The translations under genes were made by a program, and so were the position numbers. A model generated the notes under the pieces. That model searched no databases and was not told the DNA's origin. It worked only from the letters and a program-made list of their open reading frames with translations. 64,000 nucleotides of DNA from Gonapodya sp. JEL0774. Taxonomy: Eukaryota; Monoblepharomycota; Monoblepharidomycetes; Monoblepharidales; Gonapodyaceae. The stretch lies in assembly GCA_027604505.1 (NCBI GenBank), contig JADIIX010000014.1, positions 67,563 through 131,562 of the forward strand, in the 5' to 3' direction. Position 1 is the stretch's first letter. Each line of letters starts with the position of its first letter. Positions 9,888 to 22,109 of the stretch are shown here, in pieces.

Positions 9888-12800
9888 ATGGAAATGGATT
9901 GGCTCAAGGATTTGTTCGCAGATAGGCAGGATCGGGCAGAGCAACGGAAGTCATCGTCATCAAGGAGGGCGAGATACGTCAAAGCACGCTCCAAAAAGGT
10001 CCGCCGAGGAATCACAGCACTTGAAGAGTACGTGACAATAGAGCGAGCAAAGTTTACCCGGGATAAAGCGTTTGTCAGCGAGATCGCACGTCAATACCAA
10101 ACTCTTGGAGGATCACAGGACCTCGACTCACCAACATCTGAAACAACGCTGCTCCAGGCTGTGCTGGATCACCGAGTACAATATCTCAGAGACGGACGGT
10201 CCCTATCTATCCCACCCAGGCTTGTCACTTTTGTGTTTCCACCCTCTGTCGCGAGAGTTTTCCTGTCCAACCTGGTGCTCCGAGATAGAGTATGCTCACC
10301 TCTTTCACATATCCCTCGCATCGTTCTTCAGCTGCGTCCCGAATTCAAGCTCTCCACCAGAGAACTCACCTTGAAGCCGTTTTTCTCTGGTGACTTGGCG
10401 CACGATCTGACTGATCGACCGACGCCTGTTCTCATTCCTGATGATCTGGCTGAATGGTACAATGCATCCATCGATCATGGTCGTGGGGAGTTTGAGGGTC
10501 GTGACGGGTGAGTGGGAATTTGAGGTGAACAATACTGCGAGTGCGAGTCAGACATCATGAAGTTCACGCGAACCAAATCTCAGCTTACTGGTGAACGCAT
10601 TCAATTTTTCTATCAGAATGTGGAAATACTTCTCCCTTTACATCAGAGAACTTGCCCTTGACCCCGAAGAGGCTCTTGAAATCCTCGAGCTGTACATGTG
10701 CGAAAGACCGGCAGATTTGCCGTGGGCTGCTGCCGTCAAATCAGAGTGTGAAGAGTTTATCGCAAGGACACAACCTCAAACAGGAGACACCACTCACTCT
10801 TCAATGTCATTCAAACTCCGCTATGCAGGCGTATCACGGGTGACAAACGGCGTCCAACGAATGGCTGCAGACTGGAAAAACCGAACAGCGACAAGAATCA
10901 TCAACTTTCTAAGAGTAGTTGAGCAAGTGAGAACAGCCAAATTAGGTGGCGAGGAAAATGCGAGTGTACCAACTCGTCCATTGGAAGAAGAGAGAGACGA
11001 GGAGGAGAACAGTGATGAGGAGGACGACACCGAGAACGACACATCAGCAATATCACCCACCTCAGAGTGTGATCGAGTTTTGGGCCTCCTCGAAGTCCGA
11101 ACACTTGTGGTTATCGAGATCCCTTGCTGCGTCGGTGACGAACCAGAGCTCCTGCTCCACTTTGTGGGTGCACTCGAAGACACTCTCATACTTGTGGTAC
11201 AACCGTGTGCTCTGAATTCGGCGTACGGTGGATTCACCAGCCGCATTAAACTGGACGACCGAGTAGCTGCGCTCATCGATCAGTGCGCAGCTGCAACGAT
11301 TGTGCCGTGGATGACAGATCTCAAAGAGATGCCTGGCGACGGTAAGCTGAGAGAAAAATGAGCAAGGAATGTTTTGTAAGCACGGTGAAGTGAAACAGGC
11401 TGACGGGTTTTGATACTCCATCTCTTGACCCTCAACAGAGTGGAACCCAGTCGATATTGACGCCGCCAGATCATATGCCGACAAGATCCGTGACATTTAT
11501 TACCACACGGCCAGAGGTTTTGCTCCCACGTTCCGTCTTCATCAGACAGAGTTGAACTTGACTGATCCGGATGAAAAGGACGAAATCAGGATAGAAGATT
11601 CCACGGAGTATGCATCAGTCCAAACCACGATACAGATGGCGGTGACACAACTCACCGGTCCTCTTCATCCTGTCGGAGGCATTGTGTCCACTGTCAATCA
11701 CTTTAAGGATATTACCCGAACGGGATTCTACTCCCACATACCTTTTTGGCATCAATTTGCCGGAAGGGGACCCTTAACGGCCAGGGAGATTTCACTGCGT
11801 GTGTTTGACAGCGTCCTACGGCAGCCTGTTCAGGCCTCCAGCTCCTTTGTCATGACCAGAGTGTTTGGTCCATTCTTGGACCTCCTCCCGACGTTGGACC
11901 GGGATCTGTTTTACGCCCCATTAAGCTTTCTCCGGCAGCAGCTGAAGGTGCTACAGCCTATTCACATTACTGCGAATGGGATAGGGCCAGTGGTTGTGTT
12001 CTTGAATGGACTCCTCGACGACGAGTACCTCGATGTGAAGGCAGTTGAAGAGAGCTCTACACTCGGTACGCCAAAGTACAAGGGGCGTCAGAAGCCTCAA
12101 ACTTCACAAGAACTTGATGGAACTGACCGGGAAAACGTTTGTTTGTCGTCGTGGAACACGAGACGGGGAGTTCTGACCTGCCTGGTATGTCATCATACAA
12201 AACTTGGAGTGCACATCGAAATCCCATCACCCATTCACAACCATTCTCGTTCGCAAATGAAGAGCTCCCAGCCGCTGATGAATCCCAGTCCGCCATGATA
12301 TCCGTGACTCGATCGGAATCGACATCATCCCTTGTCTCTGATGCACAAGTTCTCACACCAACCAGCAATTCCAACCGAAACAACTCCGCGAGCGTGAAGA
12401 AACAATCTGTTGCTTGTCTCGAGTCACTTCTGGACTCGCTGGCATGCCCTACCACCCCGTTTGTCAGGACTGCAGATGGAAGCTTGCCATGGACTGCGTA
12501 CGGAGCGCTTTTCTCTGGGGACCGAGATCCTCAGCTACGGGTTTTTCTGGAGACGATTGATTCCATTGCAATCGGTGATGGATCAATTGTGGTTCCTCCA
12601 TCGTTTCCTTGTCCTCGAGGGATGGCTCCAGGTGACTCAGATTGGATCTCTTGGGCTCGGGGATTGGAAGAAGGAAAAACCGATATCTGGAGCGCGAATG
12701 CCATTGGCCACGCCGTTAATCCCACTCAAGAACGACGTAGCAATAGTGCCCTGGCTGGAACACCCTCCAGCCGTGCTTCTCAGAAGTATGCTGCGTTTCT

Positions 12801-13729
12801 CGTCACATCACTCAACACCATCATCGACCCGGACTATTTGGTCAGACCAAAACAGGACCGTGTATTCCGTGTGTACGTCCGTGCCATTGATGGATGCCGA
12901 ACGCGATACCACTTTTCCACGCCGCAAATCAATGTGGACCATGGAATGCACCTGTGCGGACTTGGAGAGGAACGTTCGTACAAGGACACCCCGTACAATT
13001 ACGTACGTTTTGCTCATGATTGGAGCGTCTCAAACGGAGATATTGCCTCAACTTCTCAGTGAGCCTGCCATGGCAGGAGTTGGTGTACTCAATGCGGATC
13101 AGGTATTTCCCCAAGAAAGTGCGCAGTTCCAAGGGCTTTCCGCAGAGTTTCAGACGCTGGTGAGACTGTACCCGTTCGCAGAAATATTGACGAGGGTGAA
13201 TGAAGCACGTACAGCACCGAGTTCTGGTGGTTTGTGGAAATCCTACAGTGAAAACGCCATGAAACACCGCCTTTTGAAGGTTCACCAACTGCCTGGAGCA
13301 CCATCCAAGACGTTGGCAGGACGAACTGTGCCATTCTCAGCCTCAGATGCGCCTGATGCGTACTCGCTGACGGCGCTCGCACCCAACGTTTCACTGCGTG
13401 TACTCAGGCAACTTGATTCACTCGCAAAAGTAGTCGGCAATCCATTGATGGAATGGGTCTTTGTAAAATGTGGCAAATGCAGCAAGGAAGCTTGGAGGGC
13501 ACTGGAAATCGGCGCCAAAAAGTACACCTTCCCCTGCAGTCCGGTCATTGAACAATTCGGAACCGGTGAGCATCCTCATCCTTACTCAAAACCACGGATG
13601 CATGTGACTCGACGGACCAGAAACATCTGGGACCTCGGACCTGGAGAGCGCGATGAGCTCTTTTACATTTACCTGAACACAGAGGACAAACTGCACGAGC
13701 ACCTTGGTCGACAAGATCCATTCAAGTAA
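9888..13729 (+). CDS. Large orphan protein, 1156 aa, 5 exons
   Basis: Exons 9888-10507, 10617-11341, 11439-12184, 12289-13002 and 13064-13729 keep frame at every junction (3471 nt), which is strong support for one gene. The start is MEMDWLKDLFADRQ, followed by a basic Ser/Arg/Lys stretch. An acidic Glu/Asp run lies near 10990-11050, and then comes a long globular-looking region. There is no signal peptide or membrane helix. I do not recognise any domain. A C-terminal region around 13440-13560 has several Cys residues (KCGKCS) but no clear zinc-finger spacing. The upstream 100 bp are pyrimidine-rich. It may be lineage-specific; a role cannot be proposed from sequence. Confidence 0.75.
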
Positions 13730-14782
13730 GAATTTGAGGTGTCTGGACAATTAACAGATTTAGAGTGGAGGCCACCAATGTTTCCCTTCGCACATAGTTG
13801 GTTAATAACTTGGTATTTGACTATGTCATCCGTATTGCGTATCATATTATTGTTTGAGCTTTGACATACTTTGCTTGATAGACTAAAATCCGTGATATGA
13901 CATACTCTGTATCGACGGGATTTGTGATCGTGATGAATTGCACCCGCCGGTCGCACCCGGCGCAACTGGCACAAACCAATGTTACGATGGAAACAAATCA
14001 AACGTCAATCATTAGAGCAAAAGTAATTATGTCAAAGCATCTCATGTCGATGTAATTACATTAGACCACTTCATATGTGAAGTCTGGCGTGCTCGGGCCT
14101 CAGAGGAGTGTGGGTACCACCCCTGAGGTCATGAGGAGAATCACTTGGCCCGGTCATCTGGAAGAAAAAAGAACACCATTCACATTCTTGACCTCAGTGA
14201 GCCAACAAACTGGCCGAAGTTGTGAGCTCCCGGCGTTTCAAGTAGCGATTTGGACGCAATTGTGAGGAAGGCGTCCAGCACGTGGTGCATTGGCTCTGTC
14301 TTGCGTGAGATGTTAGAACCACCAAGGACCACGCTGGATAGAGTACTTGTGGCACGATTCTCCAACTCGAAAGAGTCATTACCGTCTTCACAGGGCACAA
14401 TTCTCCAAAGAACTTGCAGGGGGAACTGTCTGCGTGCTCTAGTCAGCGTGGTGGTGGTTCACCATCGTTGAAAGCAGCAGTGCACTACACGCGCTAGACA
14501 CTTTGAGAAGTGAAGTGTGGACAATAGAGGAATGAACTTGGTCAGGAATGTACCAACTGTGGCAAATCTGTTGACAGGTGGGCCACTGGCGCTGATAACA
14601 AACAGGGTTTCTACTGCGTCGACACATTGCTTTCAATAAACTTGACCTGCTCTTCATAATGCACGGTTATAATTTCGATCGCAAACAATAATAATGTCAC
14701 TTTCAACACAAAATTGCTGCAAACAACTTATGGGCACAAGAACTCAACGAGACAGCTGCAAATAACTGATGCGTACAAAACC
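13730..14782 (+). other. Intergenic between convergent 3' ends, no gene recognised
   Basis: Lies between the stop of the orphan (+) and the stop of the LRR gene (-). Only short unrelated open frames, no RNA gene or repeat seen. Confidence 0.5.
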
Positions 14783-16777
14783 TCAACGAGCCGTCTCTTC
14801 CCCCGTCGCCATCGACACTCTCTCATTTCTCTCGTCGTCCTCCCTTCTTTGGGTTTCGTTGCTACTGGTTCCCTCATCCATTTCGATGGGGTCGAACAAA
14901 GGGACCGCTACCAAAGAAGGAACAGTACTAAACAACACAATCGATTGATAATTGAACTCAGGAGACAAAGTACCTTTCCAATCTACTGCTTCAGCTCTTC
15001 CTTTGTGTCCATACAAGTACGCATACCCCATGAGGCCAGTTAAAACCGCCACCAAGACGCTGCCGATTGCAACACTCAAAACAAAAACAGGAGATCTCCC
15101 AGTGCATACACCTGCACCGCCAAGTTTGACAGATCTGAGACATGAATCAGGCGCGTTGCGCAAGCATGTGACAAGGTCTGGATTCGAAGAAAGATTGCAC
15201 AAGCCTGTAAACCGCAAGGGCATCTGTCCATCTATTCTCCCTGCAAGTGTGTTGTTGCTGATATCCACGTAAACCAAGGATTTGAGGTGAGTCATGTTTG
15301 GTAATGTTCCCGACAGTTGATTGTTGTGGAGGAGAATGTGCTCGAGGTAAGTGGAGTTTGCGAGAGATGGGATGTTTCCGCTGAGCCTGTTGTCTTGAAG
15401 CCAAACCTTTTGTAACTCTTTGAGCGTATTAAAGGATGGTATGGGTCCTGTGAGTTGGTTGGAAAACAGGAGCAGGTACCATAGCCTGGTGAGGTTCGTG
15501 AGGGATGGGATGGAACCAGTGAGCTGGTTGTCATATGCTTCAAGTGTGTAAAGTCGGGTGAGGTTGGAAAGCGATGGGATTTCGCCCGTAAGCTTGTTGG
15601 AATACAGGCGAAGATATTCGAGTCTGGTGAGACCTGCGAGGGATGGAATGGACCCGGTGAGTTGGTTTTTGTACACTTCGAGATACGTGAGGTAATTGAG
15701 ACCGGCGAGGGATGGGATCTCCCCGGTGAGTTGGTTGGAAGATAGGTACAGATAGCGAAGGTTGGTGAGACCGGCGAGGGGTGGGATGGTTCCGGAGAGT
15801 TGGTTGAAAGATAGGGCCAGAGTTCCAAGGTTGGTGAGGCTGGCAAGAGATGGGATCTCCCCGGTGAGTTTGTTATCAGCCAAGTCGAGTGTCACTAATT
15901 TGGTGAGGTTTTCAAGGGATGGAATTGGACCGGTGAGCTGGTTCGTCCCTAGGTTCAAAACGCGAATGTTTTGGGTGATGTTGGCGAGGGAAGGAATGGA
16001 TCCAGTGAGCTTGTTGTTGGACAGGTCCAGGGACGATATGTTGGTGAGTCCGGCAAGTGACGGAATGGTCCCGTTGAGCTCATTGAAAGACAGATTCAGG
16101 TCCGATAGGTTGGGGATACCGGAGAGGGATGGAACGGACCCAGTGAGCTTGTTGGAATACAGGTACAGTTTCTCAAGACTGGTGAGACCGGCAAAGGATG
16201 GAGCGAACCCGGTGAGCTGGTTGAGTGTTAAGTCCACGTAACGTACATTGGTGAGATTGGCAAGAGATGGAATGGGCCCAGTGAGCTGGTTGAAAGACAG
16301 GACCAGACGCTGAAGTTTGGTGAGATTTGAGAGTGGTGGAATGGTTCCAGTAAGCTTGTTGAACGACAGGTCAAGTGTTCTGAGGTTGGCGAGGTCGGCG
16401 AAGGAAGGAATCGATCCGGAGAGTTCATTGGAAGTCAAGTAGAGATTCTCAAGGTTGGTGAGACCGGCGAGGGAAGGAATGGATCCGGTCAGCTCGTTGT
16501 ATGCCAGATCGAGTGTCGACAGGCCGGTGAGACCGGCGAGGGTTGGCAGTGGCCCCGTAAGACTGCTGGAACGCAGTTTCACGATTGAGATACGGCCATC
16601 GACACAAGAGATGGTCTCGTTTTGATTGCAACACGTGCCCGCTGTCCAGGGGATCGTCTGCTGTGACTGTGAAAAGATGGACTCGATAACCCGACAATCG
16701 TCCACTTCGGTCTGCGCATCGATTCTAGCCAGAAATGCGATGGCAGCAAAGACGATTCCATGCGCAAAGGAAACCAT
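14783..16777 (-). CDS. Secreted/single-pass LRR surface protein with 19 plant-type repeats, 664 aa
   Basis: Single exon, ATG at 16777. Signal peptide MVSFAHGIVFAAIAFLARIDAQ is followed by a Cys-containing N-cap (GTCCNQNETISC). Then come about 19 leucine-rich repeats of mostly 23 residues with the plant-specific LTGxIPSL signature. A Cys-bearing C-cap (GLCNLSSNPDLVTCL) leads to one membrane helix (VFVLSVAIGSVLVAVLTGLM) and an acidic tail of roughly 85 residues with no kinase or other known domain. At the DNA level this is a 69-bp tandem repeat. The architecture is that of a receptor-like protein ectodomain; adhesion or ligand binding at the cell surface is inferred. It is divergent from the gene at 17010, with 232 bp between the two ATGs, which could be a shared promoter. 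Confidence 0.88.
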   Translation of the reverse strand: MVSFAHGIVFAAIAFLARIDAQTEVDDCRVIESIFSQSQQTIPWTAGTCCNQNETISCVDGRISIVKLRSSSLTGPLPTLAGLTGLSTLDLAYNELTGSIPSLAGLTNLENLYLTSNELSGSIPSFADLANLRTLDLSFNKLTGTIPPLSNLTKLQRLVLSFNQLTGPIPSLANLTNVRYVDLTLNQLTGFAPSFAGLTSLEKLYLYSNKLTGSVPSLSGIPNLSDLNLSFNELNGTIPSLAGLTNISSLDLSNNKLTGSIPSLANITQNIRVLNLGTNQLTGPIPSLENLTKLVTLDLADNKLTGEIPSLASLTNLGTLALSFNQLSGTIPPLAGLTNLRYLYLSSNQLTGEIPSLAGLNYLTYLEVYKNQLTGSIPSLAGLTRLEYLRLYSNKLTGEIPSLSNLTRLYTLEAYDNQLTGSIPSLTNLTRLWYLLLFSNQLTGPIPSFNTLKELQKVWLQDNRLSGNIPSLANSTYLEHILLHNNQLSGTLPNMTHLKSLVYVDISNNTLAGRIDGQMPLRFTGLCNLSSNPDLVTCLRNAPDSCLRSVKLGGAGVCTGRSPVFVLSVAIGSVLVAVLTGLMGYAYLYGHKGRAEAVDWKGTLSPEFNYQSIVLFSTVPSLVAVPLFDPIEMDEGTSSNETQRREDDERNERVSMATGEETAR

Positions 16778-17009
16778 GCGCTGAGAATAAACAAAAGCGC
16801 GGAGTAAACGCGTTGAACTTCAGAACATTGATCGATGTTTTCCTGTGTTTTATTTATTTATGGAGATCGTTTTGGCCTTAGGCACGTCTGAGCAGGCCCA
16901 CCCATCTGCCACAGTCAGGAATTGCGGAATTCGATATAAATGAAGCAATTCTTCGCCATCCTGGCTTGAAAGCTCAGTGATTTTTACGCACGAGGAGACA
17001 TCCAACGCC
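16778..17009. promoter_or_regulatory. Shared intergenic region of a divergent gene pair
   Basis: The LRR gene reads left from 16777 and the two-helix membrane gene reads right from 17010. The AT-rich 16840-16865 block sits midway. Use as a bidirectional promoter is inferred from spacing only. Confidence 0.35.
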
Positions 17010-18517
17010 ATGAGCTCAGGGTCCATCACAAGTGCACTGGCAGACAAGGCCAACAGTGCAATCAAGGACTACTTCGCCGATCCGGTCAAGAAACCATCGC
17101 ATGTTTCGACGTGGAAACTGTGGATCCTCGCCGCTGGATACACTATCTACCTGGCGCTGTTTCTTGTGGGGTTCATGGTTTACTCGTACTGGTTTCAGGT
17201 AAAATTTTGGTTACTTCTGTTGTACCCTCGAGACTCTGCATAACAAGAACCACCTTCGCGTGTGCTAGAATTGTGGATGGCGACAGATGGCTGGTTGAAA
17301 CTGTGATTTTCCCAACTATAGAGTGCCCCTCGTTGAACTCTCGTGCCGTTCTTTTACCACAGGCCTGGGATTCTCGCCTTCTTTTGTCGTGCGGATTTGA
17401 GCGTGGCCAAGACATGTATCCTCTTCATTCGGGAACAATCGAGGCCATACCAGGACTATACATTTCAAAGTATGTCACAGCTCGAACCGAACAGAAATAG
17501 GAAAGGAGTTGAAATCGACCGATGTTTGCGCTGCAGCTATGTCATTGCTTATCAATCTCCTGAGTTCGTACTACAAGATTGCAGATTTTTAAATGACTCG
17601 AGTCTTGCCACCAGTTTAAAGTTCACGGTTGGTCCGTGGCTTGGGTCGGCGGTTTCATTATTCATTCTGATCTTAAGTATTCTCCTTTACAGTTCACAAG
17701 AGATTCGACGACATCACCCTATACATTAGCGTACCCGTTGGTGGTGTGTGGAGACAGGATCGAGATGCAAATTGTAACATCATCACAAGCTCCACAAGGA
17801 TGGAATCAGCCAGCTTGGAATGCTCTTCAGCGTAATATAGGTATGCTTTGTCCGTTCGTTGTACTCATGGGAGACGATATTGTTGTGACTGTGTCTCTTA
17901 AAACTCCAGACAGGATCATGGCATTGGATGTGTACAAGGACTACAGTGAGCAAAATATCCATTTACCTGTTTTCTCGTCTCTTTGCCTATTGAAATTAAT
18001 CGAGAATTTACATCTCACCCAGACAACATCACTTTCGTAGCAGAATATCGAACTCATCCCACAACATACACCCTGCAATCAGGCTCTCTCAATGCGTCAG
18101 TGGTCCAAACTGAGTCTCTCTCTGAAAACCTGTTGAGTGGTTCTGCGACCGCCTTTTGGGAGTTTGTCATAGGGATCGCTGCGGACGTCGAGCGATTGCG
18201 CGACAGTAACAAGGACCCTTTCACCGGCGATATCGAGAAATTGCTGCTGGAGCAAGAACTCTGGCAGTGCTATGTTTGTGGAAACCGGTGAGCAGACGCG
18301 TTGGAAAGTCATTGCCTTTCAATGGCCAAAACCTTTTGCACACTGTGTTCTGAACAGGAATTTACTGGACGCCCTTCTTTTTGCACTCCCCAATGTCGGA
18401 GTTGTGAACACACTCACCATGCCTCTAATTCTTTGGATTTTGGCAGAGAGAGCTTTGAAGGCAACAGGAAGTGAAACCCCCAGAGGTTCCCAATCCACAG
18501 CAAATGAAGGAGAATGA
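17010..18517 (+). CDS. Two-helix membrane protein of unknown function, 321 aa, 7 exons
   Basis: Exons 17010-17198, 17363-17469, 17585-17627, 17693-17840, 17910-17945, 18005-18287 and 18358-18517 sum to 966 nt in frame. The two short exons (43 and 36 nt) are the least certain. Helix 1 (LWILAAGYTIYLALFLVGFM) follows a short cytosolic segment containing FADPVKKP. A loop of about 210 residues with several N-glycosylation sequons follows, then helix 2 (VVNTLTMPLILWILAER). The topology, the loop length and the ILW..ER exit of helix 2 recall the ciliary transition-zone protein TMEM231, which would suit a flagellated fungus, but similarity is too weak to name it. Confidence 0.6.
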
Positions 18518-18862
18518 TCCCGAATGTAATATATAAGCACGGCAATACAAGTTGTGTTTCAAGTAGCACGCTTTGAACACGTGGACAATAGTCATCGAAG
18601 TGTTTAGAAAGGGGAATCACCCAACTGCATGCGGAGAGTACAGAAAGTGAATTCGTGAGGTGACAGAGCATTTGATAATCATCTCAATGAATCAAAACAC
18701 CGGTCAACAATATCTGAGTCGAAACTAATGCCGTGAAGGGACCATCCGCTTTCGCGCGTTTGCATATCAGTTGGACCACGAAATGGCGTGCAAGGTTCAC
18801 CAAAAAGAGAAACCCATCAAGTTTCACTCCAGCCCTCGAATTCGAGCATCTCACTTTTAACA

Positions 18863-21811
18863 ATGGCTCAAACCGGTGCAAGCGGAAAACGCAAGCAGAA
18901 GCGCCGTGCGCCGGGAACTGGGCTGAACGCATCTGCTCTGAACGGGCGGGATTCGCTTCCGGTCACTCTAATGTCGCCAGACGCGAACCTGCTCCTGGTC
19001 GTGGGTCACTCGGCGGACGCCCATGTGGTTCGAATCATGGACTCACGAACTGGCAGTCTTGTTTGTGCATACTCGCCTGGGCTGGGCGTGAAGCCCGTCG
19101 TTTTTCCGGGGAAGGAAACGTTGAGCAAGAGCCAGGAAGACCACACGCGGTGGAGAACATTTGAAAGGGCTGCTTGGGCAGCGGTTCCTGGGCAACATGT
19201 GGCAGTAGGAGCTGGGCAGGATGTAACACAGGCGGTGAGTCATGTTTGATGTTCTTCGGCAATCTCGTTTAGTGGAAGAAGAAACGAGACCACGAACGGA
19301 GCGACCAGTGAATACGATCATTATAGTCATCTGATATTCGATGGGAAAGCTTTGCTATCTACTTTGACGGCTGGGAGAGTTTCAGTGTCGCTTCTGGCTG
19401 AGACTGCGATCACTCCAGATTCCGTTATAACGCCGAAGCCTGAACAACACTGATCCTTCCAAGTATCTTTCTTGCATTCTAAAGACACCGTCTAAGAAAT
19501 CCCGCAAGCGCACGCGCTCTTCATCACCTATTCCCTCACGTTCCAACACCTACGCTCCCCCTTCTTCCATCGTACTACTTGTTCCTACTTCGTCGCCATC
19601 CCTTGGTTCTGCCCCCGTCCTTGTCTTCTCTCCCGCAGAAAATCGCATTATCTCTTCACTTCCCGCTGACCCTGCACCCTTGGACCGGCCGGGCCCAACG
19701 CCGGATGTAGCGGACGTCTGCTCGGCTTGGCAGCCTGGGGCCGACGTAACTGCTTCTACCACCACCTCCCACTTTGCTTATGTCCTTGATACTCTCGGTC
19801 GAGTCGTCGAATGGGATCTGACCAACCCTTTGGTCCCCCGAAGAACAGGTCGAGTATGTTCATCCACTGTCAAGACGGCCAGTCGAGTTGCTGTGGGGAC
19901 CTACATTACTTCCGGCTCGTCTTCTAGTAGACGAAGTTCTGACGATGATGATGTGGACGATGAAGAGGACGAGGAAATGGAGGTTGATGCCAATGAGACA
20001 CCAGTCACTGTCCTCGCCGTTGCCGGTTCGGCAATCGAAGTGTGGCAACTTGGATCCCCTTCGAAACTCCTCAAGGTACAATTACCGTCCCCAATTGTCT
20101 CCGGGCTGTAAAATGATAATTTTTGCGACTCGTGTCAACGTCCCTAACAGCAACTCCCCGGCCACCCAAGCCCCATCACATCACTCGCCTTCCATCCCGA
20201 CTCCCGATCGGGGCTGCTTGTCTCGTGTGCAGAAGAGGACTCTGCGACAGCTGCTACTGTGTGGCATTTGGTGAAGGGTGGAGTTGGAGGTGAGTTGGGG
20301 CGGTTTTCTGGATTGTGGTCATTCAAGATTATCGAGGATTGGGATAAAGTCAATTTAATGGACACGGGGCATACTTCAACGCAGGTCTAAAACAAATGTT
20401 GAGGAGTGGTCGGACCTATAACTGAAGAAGCTATAAAGTTCTCACCCCCTGTCACCCTAATCACAACCAGCTTTGCCCACAACCGCCGCCCCCACATCTG
20501 TCAGATTGCACCATCCTTCTGGAACTGCCCTTCTTCACCTCGCTTCAGGTGGCATCTCTATCCATCGCCCTTTCCCCTCTTCCGCACAGAATGCCACCGA
20601 TAAACGCGGAGCCCCGATGAAACCCATCCGAGTACCGCCGGACGCCACTCTCGATGAAACGGTCATAGCAGCTACTTTCGCACCTGCCCCACCTGCCAAT
20701 GATTCCACGTCATCCTCATCTTCTATGGACATTCTCGCTGCAGTAGGATACCCTGCTACCGTATTCCATCGTGTTTCTGCCCGCGCTGAAAGTGGTGCAT
20801 GGGTCGGCACACTCACACTTCCTGCGGTATCTCACGGAGTTTCTGAGGTGTCAACTCTGGGTATGGCACCCACTCACAAATACAGCGAGAGCAGCGCGAC
20901 GGTTGCTGTTGGTGGTGCTGGTGCAGTGTCGGGCTCGTACAAGGACCGGGTATCTGCAAAGGGACGTAAGGACGATGGTAATGAAGAACGCACATTGGCG
21001 GAGCGAGTGAAAGCACTCGCACTCGCCACGGGGGGTGTGGGAACGTCTTCTGCAGGGACATTTCGCAATGGGTCGGGATCTGGCTCTGCTACCCCACTTA
21101 TTGCAGGGTCCTTGCTTGGTCCGCTTCAGCAAGCTCTTCGCACTTCTGACACCGCACTTCTTGATTCGATTTTGGTGACTCGGGATGTGAGGTCGGTGAG
21201 GGCAACAGTCGCCAAGATGACCGCCACCGAAATCAGCAAACTGGTAGACGCGATCTCGGAGCGGGTAGCCAAGGGAGGACGCTGGGATGGGTATGTAGGT
21301 TGGATAGAGGAGGCGGTAGGAAGCTCGGTGGGCGCGGTGAGTTATATCCGCACTTCTCCATCCGTACTCCACACTCGTCTGATATGCAACATGGTACCAG
21401 CCTTCTGCTCCATCGCCCGCCGCCCTCTCGCGCCTTCACGCCCTGCTGGATCACCGTGTATCCACTTACCACCGCATGCTTCGACTCCGCGGTCGTCTGG
21501 ATGCCATGGTCAACCGGGTGAATGGTCGTGGAACTATCGCGGCCAACCGAACTGCCGATGGCAATACGAAATCAGTCACAGAGTCTGACTTGGAGGTGGC
21601 GGCGGTTGTTTACAGAGAGGAAGATGATGTCGGAGAAGAGGAAAGCAGCGAGGGGGAAGGGAGTGAGGAGAACAGCGAAGAAGATCCCGCAAGTGACCAA
21701 GACAGGACTGATAACGAGGAAGACGATATCGAGGAAGACGAGGACGATGACGATGAACAGGATGGTGACTTCGAGCTCGATGATACCGCTGCGGACGAGG
21801 ATGAGGAGTGA
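18863..21811 (+). CDS. UTP5: U3 snoRNP (SSU processome) protein UTP5/WDR43, 837 aa
   Basis: Exons 18863-19234, 19289-19423 (edges weak), 19485-20075, 20151-20289, 20471-21336 and 21401-21811 total 2514 nt in frame. N-terminal WD40-like strands are recognisable, including AYVLDTLGRVVEWDL and the block ITSLAFHPDSRSGLLVSC. The C-terminal third contains the Utp12 domain, with LLGPLQQALRTSDTALLDSIL and TATEISKLVDAIS. It resumes after an intron with LRLRGRLDAMV, the counterpart of the WDR43 helix LCRLHGKLYLLV. The protein ends in a long Glu/Asp tail typical of nucleolar factors. Known role of the family: t-UTP/UtpA subunit linking rDNA transcription to early 18S pre-rRNA processing. Confidence 0.85.
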
Positions 21812-22109
21812 CAGGCATAAGCAATTAATTCCAATGTGAATGACACTTGAAGGACACTTGAAGGAACACGAGTTTGCACAATCTGCTAAATTAGAAACGA
21901 TGAGTTCCATATACATAGGCTCTAAGTTGGTTTCTAGTTGATGAAACTATTCCGGAATTGCGTGGTGGCACCGAACAAAACACTCATGATAAACTTTTAC
22001 TTGCATTATGACCCGATCTCGGAAAAGTTTGCTGTGTTTGTATCCGTGATATGTAATGTGTGCGGTTCATGAGTACGGCTGATCGGCACAGCTCATCCGA
22101 ATTTCAATA
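21812..22109 (+). other. Intergenic spacer
   Basis: 298 bp between UTP5 and the desaturase-family gene, both on the plus strand. No ORF or RNA feature of note; it contains a direct repeat of ACACTTGAAGG at about 21844. Confidence 0.4.

Noticed and set aside
12410-13062. Alternative long frame starting at 12410
   Set aside because: Only its 3' part (from 13064) belongs to the orphan gene. The 5' part is out of frame with the spliced exon 12289-13002.
15762-16241. Plus-strand frame with regular repeats
   Set aside because: Reverse complement of the LRR repeat array; regularity comes from the 69-bp unit.
21572-21916. Ile/Leu/Ser-rich minus frames
   Set aside because: Antisense of the UTP5 acidic tail (GAG/GAC runs).
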